In this document: in pieces, positions 47,701 to 58,400 of the stretch
How positions within the stretch are numbered: position 1 is the stretch's first letter
How the letters are laid out: the number at the start of each line of letters is the position of its first letter
Assembly: GCF_040954835.1 (NCBI RefSeq)
Contig: NC_090698.1
Span: 67,029,284-67,093,283 of the forward strand
DNA from: Lepisosteus oculatus
Lineage: Eukaryota; Chordata; Actinopteri; Semionotiformes; Lepisosteidae
Reading direction: 5' to 3'
DNA length: 64,000 nt
The notes under the pieces: generated by a model
What the model was told of the DNA's origin: nothing
Databases searched by the model: none
What the model saw: the letters and a program-made list of their open reading frames with translations, nothing else
Program-made: the position numbers and the translations under genes

Positions 47701-49709
47701 CCAATTATGTTTTTATGGAGAAGTAATTTTCTCCTTTGTGACTATCAAGTTTACGATTCTTAGGCGACTTTACGCATTCCTTCTAGTTCTTGTATGTGTT
47801 TGTACATTTAAAAAATGAGAATCCCCATTGCTTCTTGTATTGAGGACTATCCTAACATGAAATTCATCTTTTTCTGTCTGTGCTCCAGTGAAGCAAGCCC
47901 ATTATTCACAAATCGGCAAATGTTTTTGGTATTTCCTCCACCACACAGTTTCCCTTTGTTGCCCAGGAGCCTTCAGAACCTCACGCATTAATTAAATCAT
48001 TCTGTCAATTGAGTAAAGTGTCTTTTTGTTTTTTGCAGATTTTGTCACTAAAATCAATAAGCAGGTAAGTAAGCAGTTTCTGTAACCACTGGTCACCGGC
48101 AAATGTCAGTTGGTTGTTTTGCGTTATGTGCTGTATGAGTAAATAGCCTAACTTAAATGTTGAGAAGGTATCTTATGTGCTAGAATACAATATAAAATAT
48201 TTTGGCAGGATAAGCTGTTTGTAGGCAGTAAATGATAAAGGAAGACATATTTTGTACTTCAGTACAGTACTTCAGTTATCTTAAATTGGAAAAGAAACGC
48301 TGAACTGATCAACATTTTGCCTCAGAAGAAACCTAAAACCAATATTGCTTTATGACAAAAATAGAAATTACAACAAGCTTTAAGTAACATTCTGAGTGGT
48401 TTTAAAGTTCTTGAGGTTTTCTGACCAAAATTAAATGAATAACTTCTGTGTAAGCATTCACCTGTTTTAGCTGCATCTATCATTTCAGGACATTAATGAA
48501 GAAGCACACAAGTGAGCACACACATGCCTTGGTGGAAACACACACAGGTTGTAGGCGTTGGGGAGCCATAAAAGGAAGCAGGTGTTTCTTTGAACTGTAA
48601 AATATAAATCATACGTCTTAATATCAGGCCAGGTATATTTCACAATAAAAAAGCCCAGTTTCATGAACAGTGCAAGCCAGACTGCTTGTTGTCAGCAGAT
48701 CTGGTAAATGAGGATATGAGGATAAGGCATCTCCCAACAAACATGAAATATACTGTATAACGGCATTACTTTTCCCAAAAAAGTCCTTTGTAATCCTTCG
48801 GATTTCTGTTCTCCGTTGCCTTCTCAAGCTCCCTCAGCACGGGCGTCTCTAAATACTGAAAAGGGCTCAGGCCTTCACCTGTGCTGGAGAAAATCAAAAT
48901 ACCCCCAACACATCATGAAACCGGAGCCTTTCCATATTTTATGTGAAAATCCAAAGAGAGTTCATATTTTACGTTGTTTCTCGCAGTTGTATACATAAGG
49001 ACCCTCTGGCCAAACAGATATGTGAACGCCAACGAAATGTACATGGGAATCCACACTGGAATACTGTTTCGTAGTGAAACCCCGCAAAATCAATTGCCAA
49101 GAGATTTGAGAATCGCAAATCTCTTGACCTGAAAATCTGAGCCCATGTGCATCACGTTTAAGTTGATTGTAAAAATGAAGTAATGGAGGTAAAACGTTGA
49201 AATTGATGTAGAGATTTGCAGTTCCATGAATTAACTGATGTTTTTTTGTGCATGAATTTAAGAAGCCATCAAAACAAACTGTATATTTATACCATCTTGG
49301 TTTTCGACAGAAAATCTCACACATTAAGGTCTTGAACCCTTGAAAGCTAGCTTAGTAATTGATGTAGAATTTTCCTCTCAGCTGGAACATTGTGTGGCAG
49401 ACAAATACTGTATAGAGTAGTTTCAATGAAAATACTATAGCAACTTAGTTTGCATGTTAATACAGCCATCTAGTTAGATAGGCCTGGTGTTAACTTCCCT
49501 CACCCCCAGGGCTGTTTTTTTTCCCTGTGGAAAACAGTTTTATGAGAGCTGTGTGTAAGCTAATGGTATGACATTGGAAAAATAAAGCTCTTACCTTATT
49601 ATTTTTTGTGGCATTGAGATGTTTCCTCCGTTTCTTTTCTAGGTTGACCATCTATACAACAGTGATGAGCGCAGCCTTTCCAGAAAAGTACCGAACAGTA
49701 GTCAGATAG
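41705..49709 (+). CDS. NAAA: NAAA, N-acylethanolamine acid amidase, copy 1
   Basis: Ten coding exons: 41705-41874, 43147-43311, 44296-44422, 44816-44906, 45040-45116, 45232-45404, 45934-45996, 47592-47658, 48039-48064, 49643-49709; 341 residues. A signal peptide ([17 protein letters not shown]) leads into the choloylglycine-hydrolase/acid ceramidase fold. Family members are lysosomal and self-cleave at an internal Cys to hydrolyse palmitoylethanolamide and related lipids. Visible catalytic set: Cys114 in [10 protein letters not shown], the new N-terminus after cleavage; Arg130 and Asp133 in HGRNLDYP; and Asn275 in RVETNYDHW. All sit 12 residues before their human counterparts (C126, R142, D145, N287). 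Possible N-glycosylation sites are NLS, NIT and NAT. The frame ends RTVVR then TAG at the last codon of exon 10, where copy 2 has CAG. An eleventh exon (50872-50898) thus becomes untranslated. AATAAA near 49739 could end a short transcript. It is about 95% identical to copy 2. Confidence 0.93.
42481..42616. repeat. Hairpin-forming repeat in NAAA copy 1 intron 1
   Basis: Left part has AAAAGGTTTATTCCATGCCG, AAAAGAGAAGAAAGGAAACG and AACGTTTCGGCTGTG. Right part (42563-42616) has AAACGTTTCCTTTCTTCTCT, TTTCGGCATGGAATAAACCT and TTTACTTGTTCCC. Same family as 11847-12002, with a shorter right arm. Not seen in intron 1 of copy 2. Confidence 0.8.
43500..43620 (-). repeat. tRNA-SINE head in NAAA copy 1 intron 2
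   Basis: Minus strand reads GGGTGGCACAGTGGTTAACA (box A region), CTCTGGGTTCCAGATCTGAG (box B), then GGAGTTTGTATGTTCTCACC, the start of the fish SINE body. 3'-truncated. Confidence 0.65.
43781..43888. repeat. Near-perfect 53-base palindrome
   Basis: Arms 43781-43833 (GTATGTGAGAACTGGTTCTG ... GGGAGACA) and 43836-43888 (TGTCTCCC ... AGTTCTCACATAC) are reverse complements with one mismatch and a 2-base centre. It lies in intron 2 of NAAA copy 1. The flanking text aligns to copy 2 near 56480, where there is no palindrome. Confidence 0.92.
46795..46905 (+). repeat. 5S-derived SINE internal fragment
   Basis: TGGTCATTAAAGATCCCCGG, GCATTTCTCGATAAGAGTAG and CATCCGGGCCAAATTTCCCA match, in reverse, the middle of the 5S-SINE (41130-41210). 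It lies in intron 7 of NAAA copy 1 with no head or tail. Confidence 0.65.
46905..47045 (+). repeat. tRNA-SINE/LINE-type 3' module
   Basis: CCTGCGGTGGACTGGCGTCC, TGTCCAGGCTGTACCCTGCC and GCTGGGTAGGCTCCGGCTTC are the classic distal part of the widespread fish module. The GGAT tail is not evident. Confidence 0.7.
47205..47450 (+). repeat. tRNA-SINE/LINE-type 3' module, second copy
   Basis: TACGTTCTCCCCATGTTTAC, GTGGGTTTCCTCTGGGTGCT, GTTGATTAATTGGCTTCTGG, GCTGGGATAGGCTCTGGATC and AACAGTTAGAAAATGTAGGT in order. It sits about 140 bases before exon 8 of NAAA copy 1. Confidence 0.75.
48473..48838. other. Conserved block in NAAA intron 9 (copy 1)
   Basis: About 365 bases that match copy 2 (61494-61863) with roughly 11 differences, although the sequence on either side is far more diverged. 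It includes a candidate micro-exon (48489-48511) with acceptor CATTTCAG and donor GTGAGC, conserved in both copies. The rest of intron 9 to 49640 is longer in copy 1 by several hundred bases and shows no feature I recognise. Confidence 0.5.
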
Positions 49710-49924
49710 GTAACACTGACAGTTCTTTTTTCCTGTTAATAAAAGAAGAGCACAGATATTTGTGAGAGGTCATTTTAGCTGTCTAGCTCATTGGGTGTTC
49801 AGAAGCTAATTGATCTGGGAATCTCTTATGTGTTTTGAAATGTTTTGCTTTCCACAACATTTCGGTCTCTTTTGGCTAAAGTACAGGATCTTATGGTTGA
49901 TTGTAAATACTCACCTTTCTCTTC

Positions 49925-50175
49925 AGAGTCAACAGTGAAACATGAACCAGAGTACACTAACGGAAGCTTCTAGTGCTTCTGATATGAACTGCACTGAAAA
50001 CGGGAGGCTTTTCTTTACACAAGGGATTGTGGGAGTCTGGAACAAGCTACTCAGCCACGTTGTCAAAATCAACACCATTACTTCATTCACAAAATGGTTG
50101 GTTAAAATCCTCAGATAATTTAGCTGCTTACAACCCAATGAGCTAAGTAGTCCCACACATTTGCAGATTATATGT
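49925..50175 (+). mobile_element. CR1-like LINE 3' terminal relic
   Basis: Plus-strand frame contains RRLFFTQGIVGVWNKLLS and HVVKINTITSFTKWLVKIL, the usual C-terminal end of CR1/Rex-like ORF2. The 3' UTR remnant GATTATATGTTCTTATGG follows. It lies just downstream of NAAA copy 1 exon 10. Confidence 0.65.
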
Positions 50176-50871
50176 TCTTATGGTGACTGCAATGTTAAAG
50201 AAACTGCAGTCCTTACTGAAAGTCAGAAGTGGCCATCCCTGGTCACAATTCAACAGGCTAAATACAGCCATCTTTAATCATCAGTGTGTAATGAATTGGA
50301 GCATGTGACTTCTGGTGCATTAACATGAAGTCAATTACTCTGATTAAGTCATGAATGACCAGCTGTCCTTAACAGCTACAGGTTGTTGGTATTTCCATTT
50401 CACGTTATCTCTGAATTCCAAGAAATTCCACATTTTTAGAAATTGATTAATTAAGGCTTCCGGCTGCTATATGCCAGTCCAGTGTGCGTGTTAGATGTCG
50501 GATATAGCCAATTCACCACAGGGTAGCAAGAAACTATTGAACTATAATAAAATATTTTAATTGATTCCATAGAACAAATATAATGTTTTTTTGTGGTTTA
50601 TTTTATAATGTTCATTAATTGTACCAATACACAGTGCAGAAACAATATTATATACTCTTTATCCAATATAAAAAATGATAAATCAGAATCTACTTTGTCT
50701 ACAGTTAAAATGTTCCTTTGGCCTTAGATATCAATACAAATAGCCTTTTCAGTTTAATTTATTCTAGTATCACAACATTTATAGAGTACCAACAGTTCTT
50801 CTTAATCAACATTTTAAAAAGGCTATAACAAAGACATTTTATTGACCAGAAAAGCTTTTTGTCTTCTGCAG

Positions 50872-50898
50872 GTCTGCCTAGAAGAAAACAACCAATGA
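50872..50898 (+). other. Former exon 11 of NAAA copy 1, now untranslated
   Basis: Acceptor TTCTGCAG, then nine codons reading VCLEENNQ and a stop, aligned with exon 11 of copy 2 (62640-62666). The TAG at 49707-49709 ends translation earlier, so this can only be 3' UTR if it is still spliced. Confidence 0.6.
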
Positions 50899-52321
50899 GT
50901 AATCAAGTTCAGGTTCCTTTTACAAACCGATCAGGACAGAATCTATGGTTTTATCTACAGAAAAATAATGACTGCTTCTATAAAAAATAAGACCTTGAAA
51001 TGTTTTAAAAAAAAATATTTTGTTTTTAATTCAGACCTGTTTTTTGGTCGCAACGGTGCTAATAACTTCATTGACTTTTTGGTATGAAAGACTTATCTTT
51101 TAACCTGGTGAGAATATTTTGAAGAGCCCAAGAAAGGTCAGTCTGGTAAACAGGTGGTACAATGTACAGAAAGGAGTGTGATTTGTACGGTAAGATTATC
51201 CTTAAAAAACAGGTTGTGTTATGTGCCTTAGTTACAAAAGTCTAATGGACATGTATTGAAAAGCACGTGACAAAATTTACACACCACCTCTAATGTGTTT
51301 GAAATAGATATTTGTTTAATTGCACCTTTCACGTCTTGTGTAAAGGTTAATTTGCACACTTGGGAACAAAGTTACATATTTATAAAGGATTGTCATCTTC
51401 TTCATCTATAAGGATCAATGTTATATGTGCTTTATACAGTATATACTGTATATACAGTGCCTTGCAAAAGCACCCAGACCCATGAAATTTTCTGTTTGAG
51501 CATGTGAATCTGCAATAAAGATTTTAAAGACAAAATCAGCAGCTTGTCAGCAGTTACCTTATAGAAATTCAAAAACTGAAATATGCTGCCTGCATAACTA
51601 GTGAAACCCCACAAATTCATATTTGGTAGCGCCACATTTTGCCACAATAACAGCTATAAGGCTTGTGGGGTAGGTATCTACCAGCTTTGCACACTGATTA
51701 GGAGGAATTCTCGCCCATTCCTCTTGGTTTATTTGCTTCTAGGTTTCTAGGTTTCAATGGTTTTACACAAAACTTGCTAATTTTATAATGGAAATACAAA
51801 GAAAAAACAGTTTAAACAAGAACAGACACTCCAGAGTCGCAATTCTGAGATACCATAGCGCGTTTTTTTTTTTACTCCCTGGCGGAAACGGGCTTCCATA
51901 CTATGGTATGTTAAAGTTAACGCTTTTTTTTACAAAAATTGTAAATGGAGGCAATGACCTACAAAGGCTAAGGAAAACTAACCTAGTGTTACACCTTACC
52001 GCATATTGAATAAGATGTCCATCCTGTACGAACTGGCGTACAAGAAGTGGAAGGAAAAAAAATGTATTGTGCGCATCAATGTTTTAAAGGTCAGATATAC
52101 ACATAAAACCTGAAACGGTTGAAAACTTTCAGTTTTTGTAGAAACGTTGTTCGAAATGCACACAAACGCACACTATATTGTGCTGACACAGCCAATGTTG
52201 TATTTCAGTAAGCATTCATCTGTTGTGTCTCTGTACACCGAAAGGTAAATTCGCAATTCCGATGATGAGAACTTTTCATAAGCCAAACACGAGTATATAC
52301 CCTCTTCTTCCCTCCAGGGGG
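50899..52321. other. Spacer between NAAA copies
   Basis: To about 51455 it is the downstream part of the duplication unit and aligns to 62667-63260. Then 51450-51725 looks like the end of a non-autonomous DNA transposon: TACAGTGCCTTGCAAAAGCA, a decayed AT-rich body, GGTAGCGCCACATTTTGCC and ATTCTCGCCCATTCCTCTTG, an order common in fish repeats. Nothing is recognised from 51730 to 52280. Confidence 0.5.
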
Positions 52322-52463
52322 CAGCAGCACATTTAATCACACCTGTGTGCTTATCTGTAGTGCCGGGTGTTTGTGTTGCTTCGCTCTCCGACGCAGAATT
52401 TAAAGGTCGATTTCCACAGCCTAGAGGCGCACTGACGCCGGAGAGCTGCAGCTGAGCTTGAGG
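52285..52463 (+). promoter_or_regulatory. NAAA copy 2 promoter and 5' UTR
   Basis: From about 52322 to the start codon it is identical to the copy 1 promoter, including the TTTAAA about 65 bases before the ATG. Divergence starts abruptly to the left of about 52285. Confidence 0.5.
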
Positions 52464-55400
52464 ATGTTCGTAGCCTTGGTGGTCCTGCTCTGTCTAAGTG
52501 GGGTCTGTACAGGGGACATTTCTGCTCCAGTCTTCAACCTGAGCTTGGATCTGCCGCCCGAGGAGAGATGGCTTTCAATAGTCAATCATTATGATAAAGA
52601 TTATTTCAGGAAAGCGGCAACGGCAATAATAGAGTAAGTACGAATGACAGGTTAAAGTCGCGTAATTATCAGTAAAATCGTGAAACTTTGTTCGTGAAAC
52701 TTTCACAGCGCAACTACCTGTACTTCAGTGTACATGTTTTGTTAGAAGTACATTTGAATCTTATTTTGCTTTTTATTTCTGTAAAACGATAAGAAGCCAA
52801 CTTCAGCCTCGTGAATGAGTATTATTCGATAATGCTCTTGCTTAAACTACAAAATTCGCAGTTTCAGTGGTATGAAAGTTAAAAAACTATTAACGAATAC
52901 CCAGCTCCTCATAAAGATGGTTAATCATTTAGGGTTAGAATCCTCAAACATTTTATTTTTAGCTTTATTTTGGAAAGCGTTTCGATTTCTCAAAAAAGCT
53001 TTCACTTTTTCAGGTATCTACGTTTACCTACAATTTAAGCCTTTGGGGCTCTAAGATCTTTCAATAAGTACGCGATATACTGTATTCACTGTCCTATGGT
53101 GAAATATCTAACTAGACGGGGTTTTCCTAACTTCGCTGATGCCTTTTCAGTAAACGCAGTTGCACGAAGTTGCTACTGTATGTACAGCTATAGATTAGGT
53201 TGTCACATGACGGGTTAAAGTGCTTCAGTATAGCGCTAGACTTCAAAACCTAGGTTTGGAGTCTGATTCATCGGGGACATGCTACGTTTTATAGTTTCAT
53301 GAGCACTCTTTTGTCACGTCATCAAAACTCATGGGGGGGTGAAATAAATGTTTTTTTAACAGTTTTCCCATCCGGAATGGTGAAGCTCTAATGAAAGAAA
53401 TATCTAATGAAGTACATCCATAATAAACACACACAGGCCTCAAGCAATAAAACTGGCAGCCCATACTGAGTGTGGGTGAGCACAGTGATTATGAAGACAA
53501 TCTCCTTAAAAATCTTTCTGCTTAGTAAGCAACTTGCTGACAAGTATTATTTTATACTAAAGTCTTAAAGTCATAAAGTCCCTTATTTTGGTTCCTTGTG
53601 GATGCTGGGGTATGTTTTGGATAAGGTTAGAGCATGGAGTTTAAATTGAGGGATGTACAACTTTAACATAACATAGTAGTAGTAAGGCCTTGTTTAAAAT
53701 ATTGTGTAACACTTGTCATTACATTACAGAAAATATATTCATGATTTTGGAGTCCAGAGAAGAGGAACCAGATACATTGCAGGCCTTAGGAGATTTTATA
53801 ACCTACACGGAAGGGCTGAAAGAACTAAATGTGTTTAGTCTTGAACAGAGGAGAGTACAAGTATTCAAAACCTTCAGAGGCATCGGCAAGGTTAACCTGA
53901 CAGACTAATTAAGATTGCAAAGAGAAACGCAAATCAGAGGATACAAGTGAAGTTTGTGTGGCAGTTAATTAAAACAGAGAATGGGTAACATGTCTTTACC
54001 CAAAGAGAAATGGGAGTGTGGTACAAACTTCCCAGCCCGTTGTTGAAGACGATACCCTGGTTTCTTTCATGAAATGGCCAGATGAGAGCCGTGGATCAAT
54101 GTGCTGCTAACTACCATGCTGGCTAGATGGGCCAAATAGCCCTTTGTAACTCTTCTTATGGTGTAAAGGAACAAGCAGAAGTTAGTTCCATAAAAGTATG
54201 AAATCTCCCCCTTTCACAATTGAGCATGTTAAAAGTGAGGCAGGAAAAGTGAAAGAAAATGAAAGCGTAGTACCTGGATTTATTTGCCCACTTGCCCACG
54301 TTTTGATGCATACACCATGTCTAGCAAAGCCTGCAGAGTGTTGTGGATATTGTATGCCGATCTGTTTACATTGGCAGTGACCTTGTGAACTGGGTGAAAA
54401 ACCGGAAAAAGGAGCTGGTGGCCACAAGGCAGTAAAGATGGGAGAGGTTCGAGCCCCAGGAGGATCCCCAGGGGGGATTGGAGGAGTAGCTTGACGATCG
54501 CAAACGAGCAAAACCGATGGTTTCGTGCCTGTGTTGAGAAAAAAATTTAAACCTCTGCATTTTCTCCCTGGGGGAAAAAAGAACTTGCGAGGTAACCACA
54601 CAAACCTGTCTGATAAAATCCCATTTTGTATTTTTCTTTTCTTTCAGGTCCGTAATCCCGAAATGGGTCCACCACGCTATAACTCCAGCAGTAGACGCTT
54701 TGGAGAAATATATACCTCAGCCCTACGCGGGGGAGATCCGTGGGGTGTCCTCAGGCTTCGGGATCAGCCTGGCTGACGTCATCCTTCTGAACTTTGCCTA
54801 CGAGATAACCGCGTACGTAAGTAGCAGAGGAAATAAACGCTGACCCTCCCAGAAGGTTTTTCAGTGTGAGGGAGGCTCCTGTTGTGTCATTCGTTCCTGG
54901 GGTGAAGCAGGGGTGGTAAAGTGCAGAAGAGGAAGGCCCACGCGCTGGGAACTCGACTGGTCCTGATGGGCTGGCTGGCTTGGAAACGAATACCCCTGAC
55001 TCACTGTGAGTCGCTGCCTCATGATTGGGAGCTGGAAAAGAAAGAGGAAGACTCCCTTGTCTACCCTGTTCCTGATTTCCTCAAGGGAACGGAGAGAAAA
55101 GGGAAGAGACATAGACTCCCCTGACTCACTTTGAATCGCTTTGTGTAGCACTGCCTCACGACAGGGCCAGGCCCTCAGGGGTAGAGATTAAAGAGAGAGG
55201 ACTGCCCTGACTCTCTGAGAGGCACTGCCTCACGATGGGGCCAGGCCCTCAGGGGTAGAGAATGAGAGAGAGGACTGCCCTGACTCTCTGAGAGGCACTG
55301 CCTCACGATGGGGCCAGGCCCTCAGGGGTAGAGAATGAGAGAGAGGACTGCCCTGACTCTCTGAGAGGCACTGCCTCACGACTGCGCCAGGCCCTCAGGG

Positions 55401-58400
55401 GTAGAGAATGAGAGAGAGGACTGCCCTGACTCTCTGAGAGGCACTGCCTCATGACGGGGCCAGGCCCTCAGGGGTAGAGATTGAAGAGAGAGGACTGCCC
55501 TGACTCTCTGAGAGGCACTGCCTCACGACGGGGCCAGGCCCTCAGGGGTAGAGATTAAAGAGAGAGGACTGCCCTGACTCTCTCAGAGGCACTGCCTCAC
55601 GATGGGGCCAGGCCCTCAGGGGTAAAGAATGAAGAGAGTGGACTGCCCTGACTCTCTGAGAGGCACTGCCTCGTAACGGGGCCAGGCCCTCAGGGGTAGA
55701 GAATGAGAGAGAGGACTGCCCTGACTCTCTGAGAGGCACTGCCTCACGACTGCGCCAGGCCCTCAGGGGTAGAGAATGAGAGAGAGGCACTGCCTCACGA
55801 GGGGGCCAGGCCCTCGGGGGTAGAGAATGAGAGAGAGGCACTGCCTCATGATGGGGCCAGGCCCTCAGGGGTAGAGATTAAAGAGAGAGGACTGCCCTGA
55901 CTCCAGAGTTCCTTTAAGAGGCGCTGCCTCAGGACCTGGAACTGGGCCCTCAGGGGACAGAGAGGAGGAGAACAGTGGCCGGGAGTCCTCCCTGACTCGT
56001 GCTGTGCCAGCCTGAGGTCAGGGAAGTGAGCTTCACTTTCCCCCAGAGAAATCTTGGATGCAAAGGCAACAGGAAAAAAGTGGAAGTGGAGGGAACACAC
56101 ACTTTAGATGTGAGTGTGTGTGTGGAGCTCCCACTTCTCAATTCTCCCCTCAGCCCCCCCCCAGATAGGAGTCAGTGCGTGAGCCTGGATTGAGGTTTTC
56201 AAAACAAATGAAAACACCTTCCATATCAGATGTTTCTTATCCATCTTTTTATAGTACACATTTTTATTTTAGTGCCATTTTGTAGCCCCGAAACAAGTGA
56301 CTTGTTTCAGCAGAGCTGCAGTAAAAGCGGTTGTGTGTTGACGTCATCAATATCACGAGGAGCTTGCCTGGATGAGTAGGGTTTCATGGGAATTTTACTC
56401 TTGTTTGTCTGGGGTGAACAGACTTCATGGTTGTGTAATTCTAATTTTCCCCTAAGACACAGCATGGAGGAAGAACCGATTTGAACCCCTTGATGTTGTA
56501 TTACACAGACCTAGAGGTCTCCTGATTTGCCGCAAAAATACCTTCATTTTTCAAGCCATTTGCTTAGTTTTTTTTGCGAGAACTGATTAATGATTATTAT
56601 GGTCTCAAAACATTAAAAGAGCAATTTAAAAATATACAGTGCCAATAGAAAGTGTACTCACTCTTTGCAAAGTAACATATTTTGTGGCCTAAGAGTCTGA
56701 AATCAAGACACCTTAAATTAAAGTTAAATCAAGAATTTAAATTTATTAAGACTTTGTACCACACAAAGTTCTAGTGAAAAACAAATGCGTAAACCTTCTG
56801 AGAAGACCTAGAAAAAACAGAAAGTTGATGTGTAGACTTTCTATAGGCTTTGTAATGTATAACAAGCTGTACCATTCAAAAACAATTTTAAATGTGATTT
56901 GAAAAAATATTCCATTGCTTAGCATTGTGATAGCAGAAATTCATAGCTACAGTATGAAGCAAGCTGGAGTAAAGAAAGCCTAATATTGTAATTAAAACCA
57001 GAGATCATCCGAGATCTGTTTTGTGACAAACCTAAACATCTTGTTAGGGTGTGGATCTGAGGTGTGCAAAGTGCAGCCTTGAAAATCTTTTTCTGTCATG
57101 TTTTTCCTAGGTTTTGCACCAGTGTTGTTGCTCAGGACACTAAAGGAAACATCTTCCATGGCAGGAATTTGGATTACCCACATGGGGACATTCTGAAGAA
57201 CATTACAGTGGATATTCTCTATGTCAGGAATGAACAGGTATCCTGACTGATTTTGTCACCCACCCCTGTCTTCACCACGGGCGTGCACAGTATATTGTTG
57301 TTTTTGAAGGTGAACTTGAACTTGAACTTGAACTTGAACTTTATTGCCATATGTAACCGGTACTGGTACAATGGAATTCTGTACAATGCGCATCATGTAC
57401 AGTTGTTTCCTTCATCCAAGACCTTCAGAACTGCTGCAGGTGTCGTAGTAAAAGACAGTGTGGGGATCCTGAGTGGCTCCTCCAGTACAGGTGCTTGTCG
57501 GGAGAGCAGGTTGTGTCCTGTGGTCCGGGCATGAACCTTTACTGCCATTTGGGTTCTGCAGTAGTGGGGTGGCTTGAGGTTCCTGTGTCACAGCCCAGCT
57601 GCGAGTCACCAGACTCGCCTGTGAGCTTGCAGTTTTTTCAGGAAGAGTGCACTCGCCCCTCAGGCAGTGCTGACTCAGCTGTAAACGTTCTGGGGAAAAT
57701 GTGAAATGAGCATTTTTCAATCTGCACTTAGGTGGTGTACAGAGGAACCACCTTTACTGGTTATGTCGGTCTGTGGACGGGACAGAGTGCCAAAAAGTTC
57801 ACTATTTCCGGAGATGAACGCGGTAGGTTTTATCTGAGCCCCATTCTAAGATTGAGTTAAAACTCGGTCCTTACTGAGCCGTTTCTTCACATTATATTAG
57901 AGCAGCTTGTTTTTGCAACACGTTGAGCAAACAGTCTCTGTGCGTTTATTCACAGCTCAGGGGTTTTGGTGGGAGAACTTCATCGCCGCATTCCTGATGA
58001 GATACTCTCCAGTCAGCTGGCTTGTGAGAAAAGTAGGTCAAATGGGATATTTTTTTCAAAAAGCACTCTTTCTTCATTTTTCACAGCATCCTGTTCTTTT
58101 TTAAAAAAATCTGCTGTTTCTCCTACACACTGAGAAGACTTTGTTCCCCTGTAGACGCTTGAAGATGCTGAGGATTTTCAGGATGCGGTGCTCAGGCTGT
58201 CCAAGATCCCCATCATCAGTGACGTCTATTACATCGTGGCTGGGGTGCAGCCCGGAGAAGGGGTGGTTGTGACGAGGAACAGGAGGGGACCTGCAGACAT
58301 CTGGCCTCTGGATCCCATCAATGGACAGTAAGGGGCAAAGACCTAAAGTTAAAGTTAAAAAAAAATTTCAACCCTGCAGTAGAACTGTCCCATTGCAAAT

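Noticed and set aside
48624-48827. 67-codon minus-strand frame in NAAA intron 9, also at 61650-61853
   Set aside because: It is conserved because the whole block is conserved; no domain, no splice support and no similarity recognised.
55542-55841. 99-residue repetitive minus-strand frame
   Set aside because: A by-product of the minisatellite, whose unit length happens to keep a frame open.
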